Source: Hyphomicrobiales bacterium (GTDB taxonomy: Bacteria; Pseudomonadota; Alphaproteobacteria; Rhizobiales; Beijerinckiaceae). Taken from it: DNA of 64,000 bases. Position numbers and translations under genes: made by a program. The stretch is from contig JAFLCX010000001.1 in NCBI GenBank assembly GCA_017302635.1, positions 1,116,001 to 1,180,000 of the forward strand. Reading direction: 5' to 3'. Below, piece by piece: positions 31,638-41,069 of this stretch. The notes beneath the pieces are model-generated. The model made no database searches. It saw nothing but the letters and a program-made list of their open reading frames with translations, and was not told where the DNA came from. Positions within the stretch are counted from its first letter, which is position 1, and every line of letters starts with the position of its first letter.

Positions 31638-32129
31638 ATGGCAGATGCCCGCTGGAACAGTCCGGAAGAGCCAACCAGGGCGCAGGCGCAAGCCGCCGTT
31701 TTCTTGCGCAGGCCGCTGATCTGGATCGCCCTCTGGCTGGTGCTGGAGGCACTGATCATCAAGCTTGTCGCCGCCAATCTCGGACTCGGCTCGACCTTCC
31801 TGCTGCTCTTCGCCAAAAGTGGCGCGGGCCTTTTCCTCGTCATCTGGATGACAGGCCGCGCCTTCGTGCGTATGCCTCGGACGGGCTTCAGCCTTGCTCG
31901 CTTCGAGCGGATCGGCTTCGGCGTGCTCGCAGGTCTCATGCTGATGATGCCCGGTTTTGTGCTCTCGCTCCTGGTTCTGGCGCTTTTCGCCCCGGGTGTG
32001 CGCAGAATGATCATGAGCCGCGTGACGGCTCCGCCCAATGACGGGATGATCGTGCTGGAGCCGGGGGAATGGCGTGAGATCGATCCGGAAAAGCCTGTTC
32101 TCGGACCCGATCCGCCCCAACGGCCTTGA
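31638..32129 (+). CDS. fxsA: FxsA-family inner membrane protein
   Basis: A 163-residue membrane protein with about three to four hydrophobic helices between residues 25 and 122 and a soluble C-terminal tail. The family is named for an E. coli protein that affects phage T7 exclusion by F plasmid; its normal role is unknown. The pattern around GLGSTFLLLFAKSGAGLFL matches the family. It precedes secB on the same strand by 117 bases. Confidence 0.82.
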   Translation: MADARWNSPEEPTRAQAQAAVFLRRPLIWIALWLVLEALIIKLVAANLGLGSTFLLLFAKSGAGLFLVIWMTGRAFVRMPRTGFSLARFERIGFGVLAGLMLMMPGFVLSLLVLALFAPGVRRMIMSRVTAPPNDGMIVLEPGEWREIDPEKPVLGPDPPQRP

Positions 32130-32246
32130 GGCGGGCCCACCTTCCGTGTAAGCGGGCGCTTCGAAAGACCAGAAATCAAACGAGGCGTCGGCGAAATCCG
32201 GCGCTGCGGTCCAAGACCGCTCCCGACAAACAGGACAGGACAAGAC

Positions 32247-32717
32247 ATGGCTGACGGAAATGGCGGCGAGATGCCGCAGCTCGACGCGCTCGCGCAATAT
32301 GTGAAGGATTTCTCCTTCGAGAACCCCCATGCGCCGCGCTCGCTTCAGCCCAAGGCTGCTCCACCCGAGATCAATGTGCAGGTCAACGTCAATGCCAAGG
32401 ACCTTGGCAATGGCGAGTTCGAAGTCGAACTCTCGCTCGACGGCGAGGCCGGCAAGGGCGAGGACATGCTGTTCCGCTTCGATGTCGTGTATGCGGGCAT
32501 CTTCCGGCTCGTGAACATCCCGCAGGAGCATGTGCATCAGGTTGTGATGATCGAATGCCCGCGCATGCTGTTCCCGTTCGCCCGCGCGATTGTGGCCAAT
32601 GCGGTGCGTGATGGCGGTTTCCCGCCCTTCCTGCTCCAGCCCATCGACTTCGGAGCCCTCTATCAGGCGCGCGTGGCCGAAGTTCAGCAAGGCGGCAACA
32701 ACAACCGGGTGAATTGA
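32247..32717 (+). CDS. secB: Protein-export chaperone SecB
   Basis: SecB holds precursors unfolded and hands them to SecA. The 156-residue product has the family patterns YVKDFSFENPHAP, EVELSLDGEA and PRMLFPFARAIVANAVRDGGFPP (shown partly), and a C-terminal polar tail. It converges on dnaQ with 38 bases between stops. Confidence 0.96.
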   Translation: MADGNGGEMPQLDALAQYVKDFSFENPHAPRSLQPKAAPPEINVQVNVNAKDLGNGEFEVELSLDGEAGKGEDMLFRFDVVYAGIFRLVNIPQEHVHQVVMIECPRMLFPFARAIVANAVRDGGFPPFLLQPIDFGALYQARVAEVQQGGNNNRVN

Positions 32718-32755
32718 GGGCAGGCCTGATCGGGCGTGGCCCGGTTGGTTGGCGG

Positions 32756-33469
32756 TCAAGATTTCGATTCGGCGGCGAAATAGGCGTTCCAGAGTGCCTT
32801 TTCGCCGATTTCGGAGACGAAGCTGCGGTGCAATTCTCGCTCTTCGGCCGAAATGAGAGAAATCACGGGCACCTCGGACTGGCGGACAAGCACCCCAGTC
32901 AGGTTCGTCTCCGCTGATCGCCCTGTCCGGTCGTCTCCCGCCAGAAGCAGGCTCGACTGTTTTCCGCCCGTCAGTTCGGCATAGACTTCCGCGAGGATTT
33001 CAGCATCCAGCAACGCACCGTGTCGCGTCCGGCGGCTGTTGTCGATGCCGTAGCGGGCGCAAAGCGCGTCCAGAGAGTTCTGCTGTCCCGGATGCTTTCG
33101 CCGGGCGATCATCAGCGTATCGATCACGCGATCACTGGCCAATGGTCCCTTTCGGATGCGTTTGAGCTCGGCATTGAGAAAGCCCATATCGAAGCTCGCA
33201 TTGTGGATAACGAGCGGATCGTTACCGATGAAAGCGAGAAAATCAGCAGCAATATCGCGGAACACCGGCTTGTCGCTCAGAAACGCGTCGGACAGCCCGT
33301 GAACAGCAAAGGCTTCGGGTGACATCGGCCGTTCCGGGTTGATATAGCGATGGAAGACCTGGCCGGTGACGAAACGGTTGACGACTTCAACACAACCGAT
33401 CTCGACCAGCCGGTCACCGCGCAAAGGATCGAGGCCGGTTGTTTCGGTATCGAGCACGATTTCGCGCAT
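32756..33469 (-). CDS. dnaQ: DNA polymerase III epsilon subunit, 3'-5' proofreading exonuclease
   Basis: The epsilon subunit proofreads in the replicative polymerase core. The DEDDh residues are visible: D7 and E9 (VLDTETTG), D94 (HNASFDMGF), H150 and D155 (RHGALLDAEIL). 237 residues with a C-terminal segment for binding alpha. It is the last gene of the ppsR-maf-aroE-coaE-dnaQ unit next to the putative origin. Confidence 0.95.
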   Translation of the reverse strand: MREIVLDTETTGLDPLRGDRLVEIGCVEVVNRFVTGQVFHRYINPERPMSPEAFAVHGLSDAFLSDKPVFRDIAADFLAFIGNDPLVIHNASFDMGFLNAELKRIRKGPLASDRVIDTLMIARRKHPGQQNSLDALCARYGIDNSRRTRHGALLDAEILAEVYAELTGGKQSSLLLAGDDRTGRSAETNLTGVLVRQSEVPVISLISAEERELHRSFVSEIGEKALWNAYFAAESKS

Positions 33470-33484
33470 GTCGTCGCTTGTCCT

Positions 33485-34078
33485 TCAGTTCAACCTCGGG
33501 GCCAGCGCCCGCAGGAGCGCAGCGACCTCCGATCGCGCTGCCGCGAGACCGTTCCCGGTATCCAATATGGCATGGGCGCGGCGACACTTCTCGCGATCCG
33601 GGATTTGCCGAGCCAGAATGGCGTGGAAAAGCGCCTCGTTCATGCCGGGCCGGGCGAGGACACGGCGCTTTTGTTCCCCGGCATCAATGTGTGTGACGAA
33701 GACGGCATCGCAACGCTTGTCCGCTCCCGATTCGAACAGCAGTGGGATGTCGAGCACGATCATCCGGTGCCCCGAGCGCTCTGCTTTCGCGATGGCCTGC
33801 TCTTCCACGGAGCGCACGAGCGGATGGACGATGCTCTCGAGTAGTTTGAAACGCTCTTTTCGTCCGGCCAATGCCTCGGTGAGGCGTTTGCGGTCGACGA
33901 CGCCATCGACAACAGTTCCTGGAAAAACCGCTTCGATCGGTGCAGCAGCCTCGGCGCGATAGAGAGCATGCACACTCGCATCAGCATCGTGAACGGGAAC
34001 GCCGAACTCGCGGAAAAGACCAGCCGTCGTGGTTTTTCCGCTGCCGATCGATCCCGTGAGGCCAAGTCGGAAGATCAT
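33485..34078 (-). CDS. coaE: Dephospho-CoA kinase
   Basis: CoaE catalyses the last step of CoA synthesis. The P-loop GLTGSIGSGKT is at residues 6-16 with the lid and DIPLLFESG motif following. The ATG at 34078 lies four bases after the aroE stop and gives 197 residues; upstream in-frame ATG codons lie inside aroE. With coaA elsewhere in the window, two CoA pathway genes are in this 64 kb. Confidence 0.95.
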   Translation of the reverse strand: MIFRLGLTGSIGSGKTTTAGLFREFGVPVHDADASVHALYRAEAAAPIEAVFPGTVVDGVVDRKRLTEALAGRKERFKLLESIVHPLVRSVEEQAIAKAERSGHRMIVLDIPLLFESGADKRCDAVFVTHIDAGEQKRRVLARPGMNEALFHAILARQIPDREKCRRAHAILDTGNGLAAARSEVAALLRALAPRLN

Positions 34079-34082
34079 GGCA

Positions 34083-34928
34083 TCACCGGGATGGCAGATG
34101 CGCGATGACATGCTCGCGCAGCTTTTCACTCACTTCGGGCTTGCGGCCAAACCATTTCTCGAAGCCCGGCACGGCTTGGTGCAGCAACATGCCGAGGCCA
34201 TCGAGCGTGCGCAGGCCGCGCCGCCGAGCCTCGGCCAGAAGCGCGGTCTCGAGCGGCACATAGACGATATCGGCGATGATCGTGTGGAACGGAGCCTGGT
34301 CGAGCGGCAGATCGAGTGCGTCTTTGCCAAGCATACCAGCGCTCGTCGTGTTGATCACAAGATCAAAACGGCCAAGCGATGTGGCCTTTTCAGGCCAAGG
34401 CACCAAGTCGAGCGGAGCGTTGGGCATGACGGCACGGATATCCGCGATGAGCGCTTCAGCCCGGTCTCGCGACCGGTTCGAAAAAGCGATCAGCCCCGGG
34501 CGCCGCTCCAGAAGTGGCAGAGCAAGCCCTCGCGCGGCGCCGCCAGCCCCGAGAATCAGGATGCTGGGTGCGTTACGATCCCAGCCCGGATGAACCTGAT
34601 CGAGATGGGCGACAAATCCGATACCATCGGTGTTGTCGCCCCAGATGCGGCCCTCGTCGAACCAGATCGTGTTGACCGCGCCCAGGCTCTGAGCACGCGA
34701 CGTCAGGTGATCGCAAGCCGCGAAGGCCGCTTCCTTGTTCGGGATCGTGACATTGCATCCGGAAAATCCGCGAGCCGGCAAATCACGCAGAAATTCGGCT
34801 ACGGCCTCCGGTCTCACCTCCGCACGCTCATAGCTGCCTTCGATACCGTATTGAGCCAGCCAATATCCGTGCACCAAAGGCGAGCGCGATTGCGCGATCG
34901 GAGAGCCGATGACGAGTGCACGTTTCAT
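34083..34928 (-). CDS. aroE: Shikimate 5-dehydrogenase
   Basis: AroE reduces 3-dehydroshikimate with NADPH in aromatic amino acid synthesis. Motifs present: SPIAQSRSP substrate loop, NVTIPNKEA with the catalytic Lys, DNTDGIGF, and the nucleotide loop GAGGAARGL. The ATG at 34928 is preferred over a TTG two codons earlier. 281 residues. Confidence 0.95.
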   Translation of the reverse strand: MKRALVIGSPIAQSRSPLVHGYWLAQYGIEGSYERAEVRPEAVAEFLRDLPARGFSGCNVTIPNKEAAFAACDHLTSRAQSLGAVNTIWFDEGRIWGDNTDGIGFVAHLDQVHPGWDRNAPSILILGAGGAARGLALPLLERRPGLIAFSNRSRDRAEALIADIRAVMPNAPLDLVPWPEKATSLGRFDLVINTTSAGMLGKDALDLPLDQAPFHTIIADIVYVPLETALLAEARRRGLRTLDGLGMLLHQAVPGFEKWFGRKPEVSEKLREHVIAHLPSR

Positions 34929-34950
34929 TCCCAAACCCCGAAAAATTCAC

Positions 34951-35574
34951 TCAGCCAGCCAGTACACCGGCTTCGCGCAAGGCGTAAAGCACGCCGAAAA
35001 GTGGCAGCCCAAGGATTGTCGGGTGATCGCCCACAATCTCGGAAAAGAGATGCGGGCCAAGGCCCTCGATCTCATAACCCCCGACTGTGCCGGTCACTTT
35101 CGGCCCCATCGCGTCCAGATAGCGCTCGACAAATTCGGAACCAAGATCGCGCATGATCAGGGTCGCGGAGGAAATGCCGGCCCAGAGCAGGGTTTCGCCG
35201 CGCCTCAACGCTGCGGCCGAGTGCAAATGATGCGCCCTGCCCGATAAACGGAGCAATTGGGCTTTCGCGCTGGCACGATCCGAGGGCTTCATGAAAAGGC
35301 TGCCTTCAAGATCGAGCGTCTGGTCGGCAGCAAGTACCAGCCTTCGCGGGTGTTTCAGGGCCACAGCCTCGGCCTTGGCATGCGCCAACGCGATGGCGAT
35401 TTCGGACGGCGAGTGGCGGCTTTCGAGCAGGGTCGCGGCGATCGCCTTCTCATTGACATGAGACTTGATGATTTCGAGCGGCAATCCGCACGCCTCCAGC
35501 AAGGCCCGGCGCGCGGAACTGCCCGATGCGAGCACAAGCGGCTTGTCGCCAAGCCAGAAACCGGCGGGCATCAT
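34951..35574 (-). CDS. maf: Maf-like nucleoside triphosphate pyrophosphatase
   Basis: Maf proteins hydrolyse noncanonical or modified nucleotides and influence septum formation when overproduced. The 207-residue product has [13 protein letters not shown], the [10 protein letters not shown] acidic motif, and GYEIEGLG further on. The start overlaps the ppsR stop as ATGA. Substrate subclass is not decided; the sequence resembles the YhdE/YceF branches. Confidence 0.9.
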   Translation of the reverse strand: MMPAGFWLGDKPLVLASGSSARRALLEACGLPLEIIKSHVNEKAIAATLLESRHSPSEIAIALAHAKAEAVALKHPRRLVLAADQTLDLEGSLFMKPSDRASAKAQLLRLSGRAHHLHSAAALRRGETLLWAGISSATLIMRDLGSEFVERYLDAMGPKVTGTVGGYEIEGLGPHLFSEIVGDHPTILGLPLFGVLYALREAGVLAG

Positions 35575-36404
35575 TGCGCGATCTGGCTCAAACGATGGGT
35601 GCGGTAAAGGTCGAGGATCGCCGCAGCTGTTTCCTCGATCGATCGACGTGTGACATCAATCACAGGCCAGTTGTTCCGGTCGAATAACTTTCGGGCCCTG
35701 GCGACTTCATCTGCTACAGCCTGCCGGTCCGTGTAGGTTGCGTCCTTGTCATCGGCATTGAGCGCGAGCAGCCGGTTCTGACGAATTTGCACAATTCTTT
35801 CCGGTGACGCCACCAGTCCGACGACCAGCGGCTTGGTGGTTTGCTCCAGCTCGGCGGGCGGGTTGAGCCCCGGCACAAGCGGAACATTGGCGGTCTTGAT
35901 GCCACGATTGGCGAGATAGATGCTGGTAGGCGTCTTCGACGTGCGGCTCACGCCGATCAACACAACATCGGCCTGATCGAGGTTGTCGAGCATTTGCCCA
36001 TCGTCATGCATCATAGTGAAGTTGAGGGCGTCGATCCGTCGGAAATATTCCGCCGACAGCGTGTGCTGGCCGCCTACACGCGGCGTCATCGCCACTCCGA
36101 GGTAGGATTGAAACAGCGAAACGATGGGCTCGAGCACCGACATCGAAGGGCACCCCATGTCCTCGCAGGCCATTCGCAAACGCTCCGAAAGATCTTTTTC
36201 GACCAGCGTGTAGAGCACAATGCCGGGCTCGTTCTCGATCTCGCTGATGACGCGATCAAGCTGCCGCGCATTGCGGACCAGAGGATAGACGTGTTCGATT
36301 GGGGAAATGCCCTGATACTGCGCCGTTGCTGCGCGCCCGACCGTGATCAGGGTCTCTCCGGTCGAGTCCGAAACCATATGGAGATGGAAAAAGCTGCGAC
36401 CCAT
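35571..36404 (-). CDS. ppsR: Pyruvate, phosphate dikinase regulatory protein (DUF299)
   Basis: This family is a bifunctional Ser/Thr kinase and phosphorylase acting on PPDK or PEP synthase. The P-loop is [11 protein letters not shown] and the N-terminal [11 protein letters not shown] and the C-terminal [15 protein letters not shown] segments are conserved. The ATG at 36404 (277 residues) is preferred over a start 36 bases upstream. Which target (PPDK or PpsA) applies cannot be told here. Its start bounds the putative origin region. Confidence 0.92.
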   Translation of the reverse strand: MGRSFFHLHMVSDSTGETLITVGRAATAQYQGISPIEHVYPLVRNARQLDRVISEIENEPGIVLYTLVEKDLSERLRMACEDMGCPSMSVLEPIVSLFQSYLGVAMTPRVGGQHTLSAEYFRRIDALNFTMMHDDGQMLDNLDQADVVLIGVSRTSKTPTSIYLANRGIKTANVPLVPGLNPPAELEQTTKPLVVGLVASPERIVQIRQNRLLALNADDKDATYTDRQAVADEVARARKLFDRNNWPVIDVTRRSIEETAAAILDLYRTHRLSQIAQ

Positions 36405-36449
36405 CCGCGTCCTCTGGTGTGGTGATCCTGTTGGTCGCAAACTACCGAC

Positions 36450-36481
36450 TTCTCCACAGCCCTGTTGTCAAGCGTGGATAA
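36450..36481. promoter_or_regulatory. Paired DnaA-box-like sites, left part of putative oriC
   Basis: TTCTCCACA and the reverse complement of TTATCCACG each match the consensus TTATCCACA in eight of nine positions. They are inverted relative to each other, 14 bases apart. Confidence 0.6.
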
Positions 36482-36542
36482 CCAACCCCAAAACCCTCCT
36501 CCGAGAGCCAGAACGACGATCAGCTCGGGAAATGCCCGGATT

Positions 36543-36551
36543 TGATCCACA
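36543..36551 (+). promoter_or_regulatory. DnaA-box-like site TGATCCACA
   Basis: It matches TTATCCACA in eight of nine positions. The T-to-G change gives the same sequence described as a G-box DnaA site in the Caulobacter origin, from memory of that literature. Confidence 0.6.
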
Positions 36552-36640
36552 ATCGAACGAACGGGAGGATCACTTGATGGAGAGGAGCAAGAATGGGGAT
36601 TTCAGAACGGGCTGTGAATCGAAGCCAATAATTCGATGAA

Positions 36641-36653
36641 AATCAATATATTA
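36641..36653 (+). promoter_or_regulatory. IHF consensus site in AT-rich part of putative oriC
   Basis: AATCAATATATTA fits the IHF consensus WATCAANNNNTTR at every fixed position. It sits between the DnaA-box-like sites in the most AT-rich stretch, where unwinding might occur. IHF is known to act at the Caulobacter origin; binding here is inferred. Confidence 0.5.
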
Positions 36654-36676
36654 TGGAATTCCTCTTTTTGTCAGCC

Positions 36677-36718
36677 TGTGGAATAAGTACTCTCTGAAAT
36701 GGGCTGATCTGTGGACGA
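36677..36718. promoter_or_regulatory. Two weak DnaA-box-like sites, right part of putative oriC
   Basis: TGTGGAATA (36677-36685) and TGTGGACGA (36710-36718) each match the reverse complement of TTATCCACA in seven of nine positions, keeping the CCACA core. They flank the hemE-proximal side of the AT-rich stretch. Confidence 0.45.
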
Positions 36719-36795
36719 GTGACGAAATTCACTTTATGGCCCCCCAATAGAAACAACAAAGAGAAGAGTCTCTTTTTCTATGTTGGGATGACGAC

Positions 36796-37815
36796 ATGAA
36801 TGGTCTGCGGGATGTGTTTGCCGGAAAGCCGGCAGGAAGGCCGCCTATCTGGCTGATGCGGCAAGCCGGGCGCTATCTCGCTGAATATCGGGAAGTGCGG
36901 AAGCAGGCGCCGGATTTCCTGTCTTTTTGTTACACGCCGGAACTCGCGATCGAGGTCACGCTTCAGCCGATCCGGCGCTTCGGCTTCGATGCGTCCATTA
37001 TTTTTTCCGACATTCTGGTCATTCCCGATGCTCTGGGGCAAAAGGTTCGGTTCGTGGAGGGAGAGGGTCCGAGACTCGATCGTATCGAGACCCCTGATGG
37101 TTTATCCACCCTCGCCTCACGGATCGATCTCGACAAGTTGGCACCGGTCTACGAAGCCCTGCGTGGTGTTCGGCGCGCCCTCCCGACACAAACCTCGCTG
37201 ATCGGCTTCTGTGGCGCTCCCTGGACTTTGGCGACCTATATGATCGCAGGTCAGGGAACTCCCGATCAGGCTCCAGCGCGGATGTTTGCCTATCGCCACG
37301 AAGCCGCTTTTTCCGGATTGATCGATACTCTGGCGGATTCGTGTATTCAGCACCTGAACGCTCAGATCGAAGCCGGGGCAGAAATCGTCCAGGTGTTTGA
37401 CTCCTGGGCTGGCCCTTTGCCACTCGCTGAGTTCAGAAAATGGGGCATTGAGCCTGTCCGTCGTATTGTTGCCGGCGTGAAGGCCCGACACCCCCATATC
37501 CCCGTGATCGGGTTCCCGCGGGCGATCACAGGATCAGTGGCCACTTATGTCGCCGAGACCGGTGTTGATGCCATCAGTCTCGATACGGCCGCGAGACTTG
37601 CTGAAGCGCGGGCTTCGCTCCAACCATCGATCGTTACCCAGGGCAATCTCGATCCGCTGGCTCTTATGGCCGGGGGTGAGGCATTGGATCGGGCTATTGA
37701 TGACATTCTGGCCGTGACTGCGGGTACACCGCACGTTTTCAATCTCGGGCATGGCATTCTTCCCCTGACACCGGTCGAGCATGTCGAGCGGATGTTGGAG
37801 CGCATCCGGCGATGA
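36796..37815 (+). CDS. hemE: Uroporphyrinogen decarboxylase
   Basis: HemE converts uroporphyrinogen III to coproporphyrinogen III. The 339-residue product has the signature [18 protein letters not shown] at 15-32 and the FCYTPELA and IIFSDILVI segments with the catalytic Asp. It abuts the putative origin and overlaps hemJ as ATGA. Placement of hemE beside the origin is a known feature in several alphaproteobacteria. Confidence 0.96.
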   Translation: MNGLRDVFAGKPAGRPPIWLMRQAGRYLAEYREVRKQAPDFLSFCYTPELAIEVTLQPIRRFGFDASIIFSDILVIPDALGQKVRFVEGEGPRLDRIETPDGLSTLASRIDLDKLAPVYEALRGVRRALPTQTSLIGFCGAPWTLATYMIAGQGTPDQAPARMFAYRHEAAFSGLIDTLADSCIQHLNAQIEAGAEIVQVFDSWAGPLPLAEFRKWGIEPVRRIVAGVKARHPHIPVIGFPRAITGSVATYVAETGVDAISLDTAARLAEARASLQPSIVTQGNLDPLALMAGGEALDRAIDDILAVTAGTPHVFNLGHGILPLTPVEHVERMLERIRR

Positions 37816-38237
37816 TCGATCTTTGGGTCAAGGTCTTGCATGTGGTCGCCATCATCTCCTGGATGGCGGGATTGCTCTATCTGCCGAGACTTTTCGTTTA
37901 TCACGCGGGCCTTGCGACCGATTCGGATGCGGCACAATTGTTCGTGCTGATGGAATACCGTCTTTATCGCTATATCATGATACCGGCGATGGTCGTTGCT
38001 TGGCTGACTGGCCTCTGGATGGCGTGGTCGGCCTTCGGTTTTCGTGGGGGCTGGCTCCACGCAAAATTGCTGCTTGTTGTGGCGCTCAGTGCTCATCACG
38101 GCTTTCAGGGTCGCTGGCGGCGAGCCTTTGCCTTGGGGCAAAATGCACGCCCGGCCCGTTTCTACCGGATTCAGAACGAGGTTCCGACCCTGTTGATGAT
38201 TGCAATCGTGGCCCTTGTCATCCTGAAGCCGTTTTAG
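37812..38237 (+). CDS. hemJ: Protoporphyrinogen oxidase HemJ
   Basis: HemJ is the membrane enzyme oxidising protoporphyrinogen IX in many bacteria lacking HemG or HemY. The 141-residue product has four hydrophobic helices and the family pattern [19 protein letters not shown], with conserved His10, plus HAKLLLV near residue 83. It overlaps hemE by four bases, so two haem steps are coupled. Confidence 0.9.
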   Translation: MIDLWVKVLHVVAIISWMAGLLYLPRLFVYHAGLATDSDAAQLFVLMEYRLYRYIMIPAMVVAWLTGLWMAWSAFGFRGGWLHAKLLLVVALSAHHGFQGRWRRAFALGQNARPARFYRIQNEVPTLLMIAIVALVILKPF

Positions 38238-38461
38238 ATCATCAAGGCCTTGTATCCTGCGCTGAAAGCCGGTAATCGAACACCCGGATCCAGTGCCGAC
38301 CCCCGATCAGCGGTCTGCGCTTTCCAATTGGCCCGCCCCATTTCCGCTTCGACCTTGAACAATGTTGCCAGCGGGGCGGCCGGACAGCCGAATGCGTGTC
38401 CAATCCATTTTCCTCTCCGGGCCAGCGATCGCTTCAGCCCGCCTTCACAAGGTTCTTTCCC
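38238..38461 (+). other. rho leader region
   Basis: A 224-base gap between hemJ and rho. In E. coli rho is autoregulated through its leader, and a long leader here is compatible with this. I saw no clear terminator hairpin or convincing leader peptide. AAGG lies about ten bases before the rho ATG. Confidence 0.35.
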
Positions 38462-39727
38462 ATGCCAGAGATCAAGCTTCAAGATCTCAAGACCAAATCA
38501 CCGACCGAACTCCTGAACTTTGCCGAGGAGCTCGAGGTAGAAGGCGCCAGCACGATGCGAAAGCAGGAGCTGATGTTTGCCATTCTCAAGCAATTGGCAG
38601 CGCGTGAGACCGAGATTATCGGGGAGGGTGTTGTCGAAGTACTCCAGGACGGTTTCGGTTTTCTCCGGTCCCCGGATGCAAATTACCTTGCTGGTCCTGA
38701 CGATATCTACATTTCGCCAACACAGATCCGCAAGTTTTCGCTTCGCACCGGGGATACGGTCGAAGGACTCATCCGGTCACCGCGGGACGGCGAGCGTTAT
38801 TTTGCACTCCTCAAGGTCAATCTGATCAATTTCGAGGACCCGGAAAAAGCGCGCCACAAGGTCCATTTTGACAACCTGACGCCGCTCTATCCCAACCAGC
38901 GCCTCCAGATGGAGACGATCGACCCGACAAAGAAGGACATGTCATCCCGAGTGATCGACATTGTCTCGCCGATCGGGATGGGCCAGCGTGCTCTCATCGT
39001 CGCGCCGCCGCGCACGGGCAAGACGGTCCTCTTGCAGAACATTGCGCAGTCCATCACGGGCAATCACCCCGATTGCTACCTGATCGTCCTGCTGATCGAT
39101 GAACGCCCGGAAGAAGTGACGGACATGCAACGCTCTGTGCGGGGGGAGGTTGTGTCTTCAACGTTCGACGAGCCGGCGACACGGCATGTGCAGGTCGCCG
39201 AAATGGTGATCGAGAAGGCGAAGCGCCTCGTTGAACATGGCCGAGATGTCGTGATCCTCCTCGACTCGATTACCCGGCTCGGGCGCGCCTACAACACGGT
39301 TGTTCCCTCTTCCGGCAAAGTCTTGACCGGCGGCGTGGATGCCAATGCGCTCCAGCGGCCGAAACGCTTTTTCGGTGCTGCTCGCAACATCGAGGAAGGT
39401 GGGTCCCTCACGATTATCGCAACAGCACTGATCGATACTGGCAGCCGGATGGACGAGGTGATTTTCGAGGAATTCAAGGGGACCGGTAACTCGGAAATCG
39501 TGCTCGACCGTAAAGTTGCGGACAAGCGGGTGTTTCCAGCTCTGGACATTCTCAAATCCGGCACGCGCAAGGAAGAACTCATCACGCCGCGCGACCAACT
39601 CCAAAAGACCTACGTGTTGCGCCGGATTCTCAATCCGATGGGTCCCCAGGATGCGATCGAGTTCTTGCTCGACAAATTGCGGCAGACCAAAACCAACGGC
39701 GAATTTTTCGACTCGATGAACACCTGA
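38462..39727 (+). CDS. rho: Transcription termination factor Rho
   Basis: Rho is a hexameric RNA helicase that ends transcription. The N-terminal helix bundle ([19 protein letters not shown]) is followed by the cold-shock-like RNA-binding domain with DGFGFLRSP (63-71), Walker A APPRTGKT at 181-188, and IDERPEEV at 212-219. The ATG at 38462 gives 421 residues, like E. coli (419); an upstream in-frame ATG adds 22 unlikely residues. Confidence 0.97.
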   Translation: MPEIKLQDLKTKSPTELLNFAEELEVEGASTMRKQELMFAILKQLAARETEIIGEGVVEVLQDGFGFLRSPDANYLAGPDDIYISPTQIRKFSLRTGDTVEGLIRSPRDGERYFALLKVNLINFEDPEKARHKVHFDNLTPLYPNQRLQMETIDPTKKDMSSRVIDIVSPIGMGQRALIVAPPRTGKTVLLQNIAQSITGNHPDCYLIVLLIDERPEEVTDMQRSVRGEVVSSTFDEPATRHVQVAEMVIEKAKRLVEHGRDVVILLDSITRLGRAYNTVVPSSGKVLTGGVDANALQRPKRFFGAARNIEEGGSLTIIATALIDTGSRMDEVIFEEFKGTGNSEIVLDRKVADKRVFPALDILKSGTRKEELITPRDQLQKTYVLRRILNPMGPQDAIEFLLDKLRQTKTNGEFFDSMNT

Positions 39728-39763
39728 GGGCCGATCTGACCTGGCTTTTTCCGAGAGGCCGAG

Positions 39764-41068
39764 ATGCACGCGGAAACGATTTTTGCTCTCAGCAGCGGGC
39801 AGGGACGTGCCGGCGTTGCAGTCATCCGTGTGTCCGGACCGGCGGTTGAACTGGTTGGGCATCGCCTTCTCGGGCGAACTCCCGAGCCAAGAAAGGCGCA
39901 TCTGGCAGCGATTCGTGACCCGGCCGATGGGTCAGTGATTGATCGCGGCTTGGTGCTGTTCTTTCCACAGCCGGCGAGCTTCACGGGCGAGGATGTGCTT
40001 GAACTCCAAGTGCATGGATCGATTGCCGTCGTCCGGCGATTGCTGGCCGTGCTCTCGGCTCTTGAGGGGTGTCGACCGGCTGATGCCGGAGAGTTTTCGC
40101 GACGCGCTTTCCTGAATGGAAAACTGGATCTTCTGGAGGTCGAGGCGCTCTCCCATCTTTTGGATGCGGAGGTCGAGATGCAGCGGAGTTTGGCTGTCGA
40201 GGGCTCGTTCTGGCTTCGCAATCAATCGGAGCAATGGCGCAGCGCCATTCTCGAGATGCGGGCGCTTGTTGAGGCGCAGATCGATTTTTCTGATGAAGGC
40301 GATGTTCAAGACCGACTCGATTCGGCAACGGAACAAGTTATCTTGAAATTTGCGGATGAAATCGATTCGACTCTGGAACGTCTTCGGGTGGGAGAGCGGA
40401 TCCGGCTTGGCTACCGGATCGCCGTTCTTGGTCCGCCCAATGCTGGAAAATCCAGCCTTGTGAACGCCTTAGCGGATCGAGACATTTCCATCGTCTCCGC
40501 GATTCCAGGGACCACCCGGGATGCGCTCGAGACCACGCTCGATCTTGACGGTTTGCCAGTGGTTCTGGTGGATACCGCAGGGATCCGCGATAGCGGCGCA
40601 GACCCGATTGAGCAAGAAGGGATTCGGCGATCATTTCTGGCAGCCCAGCGCGCCGATCTGGTGATCTGGGCGAGCCCGGTCGATTCGGTTCTGGAATGTC
40701 CCGACAAACAATACCTCGTTGTTCGCACCAAATCTGATCTATTGCCAGAAGGCGCCGTCGACGAGCTTGCTGTGTCGGCTCATACAGGATCGGGACTTGC
40801 CAACCTGGTCTCCCGGCTCAAATGGAGAGCTCTGGAAGGTGACCACACGGCGGGCATGCGCGCTCTCCTTGGGAATGAGCGACAGGCATCCGCCCTGCGA
40901 CATGCTTCTGCGGCCTTGCGGGTTGCTGCGTGTCACGCCAGCACGAGTCTTGATTTGCGGGCGGAGGAGTTGCGTGTCGCCACCAGCGCACTTGACGCGC
41001 TTGTTGGGCGAATTCATCAAGAAGAAGTTCTGGGCGCAATTTTCTCTCGATTCTGCGTTGGAAAATGA
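39764..41068 (+). CDS. mnmE: tRNA modification GTPase MnmE
   Basis: MnmE works with MnmG to make cmnm5U34 or related wobble uridine modifications. The N-terminal folate-binding domain is followed by an inserted G domain with P-loop GPPNAGKS at 223-230 and DTAG at 270-273. The C-terminus is FCVGK, matching the conserved CxGK end. 434 residues, slightly short of the E. coli enzyme. mnmG starts one base after its stop. Confidence 0.96.
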   Translation: MHAETIFALSSGQGRAGVAVIRVSGPAVELVGHRLLGRTPEPRKAHLAAIRDPADGSVIDRGLVLFFPQPASFTGEDVLELQVHGSIAVVRRLLAVLSALEGCRPADAGEFSRRAFLNGKLDLLEVEALSHLLDAEVEMQRSLAVEGSFWLRNQSEQWRSAILEMRALVEAQIDFSDEGDVQDRLDSATEQVILKFADEIDSTLERLRVGERIRLGYRIAVLGPPNAGKSSLVNALADRDISIVSAIPGTTRDALETTLDLDGLPVVLVDTAGIRDSGADPIEQEGIRRSFLAAQRADLVIWASPVDSVLECPDKQYLVVRTKSDLLPEGAVDELAVSAHTGSGLANLVSRLKWRALEGDHTAGMRALLGNERQASALRHASAALRVAACHASTSLDLRAEELRVATSALDALVGRIHQEEVLGAIFSRFCVGK

Positions 41069-41069
41069 A

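Larger units (their letters stand above)
36405..36795. other. Candidate chromosomal replication origin (oriC)
   Basis: This 391-base noncoding gap lies between divergent ppsR and hemE, the place where Caulobacter and several rhizobia have their chromosomal origin. It has five DnaA-box-like nonamers: TTCTCCACA (36450-36458), CGTGGATAA (36473-36481), TGATCCACA (36543-36551), TGTGGAATA (36677-36685) and TGTGGACGA (36710-36718). An AT-rich stretch runs about 36625-36670. An exact IHF consensus lies in that stretch, and GANTC sites occur at 36616-36620 and 36766-36770. The rest must include the hemE promoter. Confidence 0.72.
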
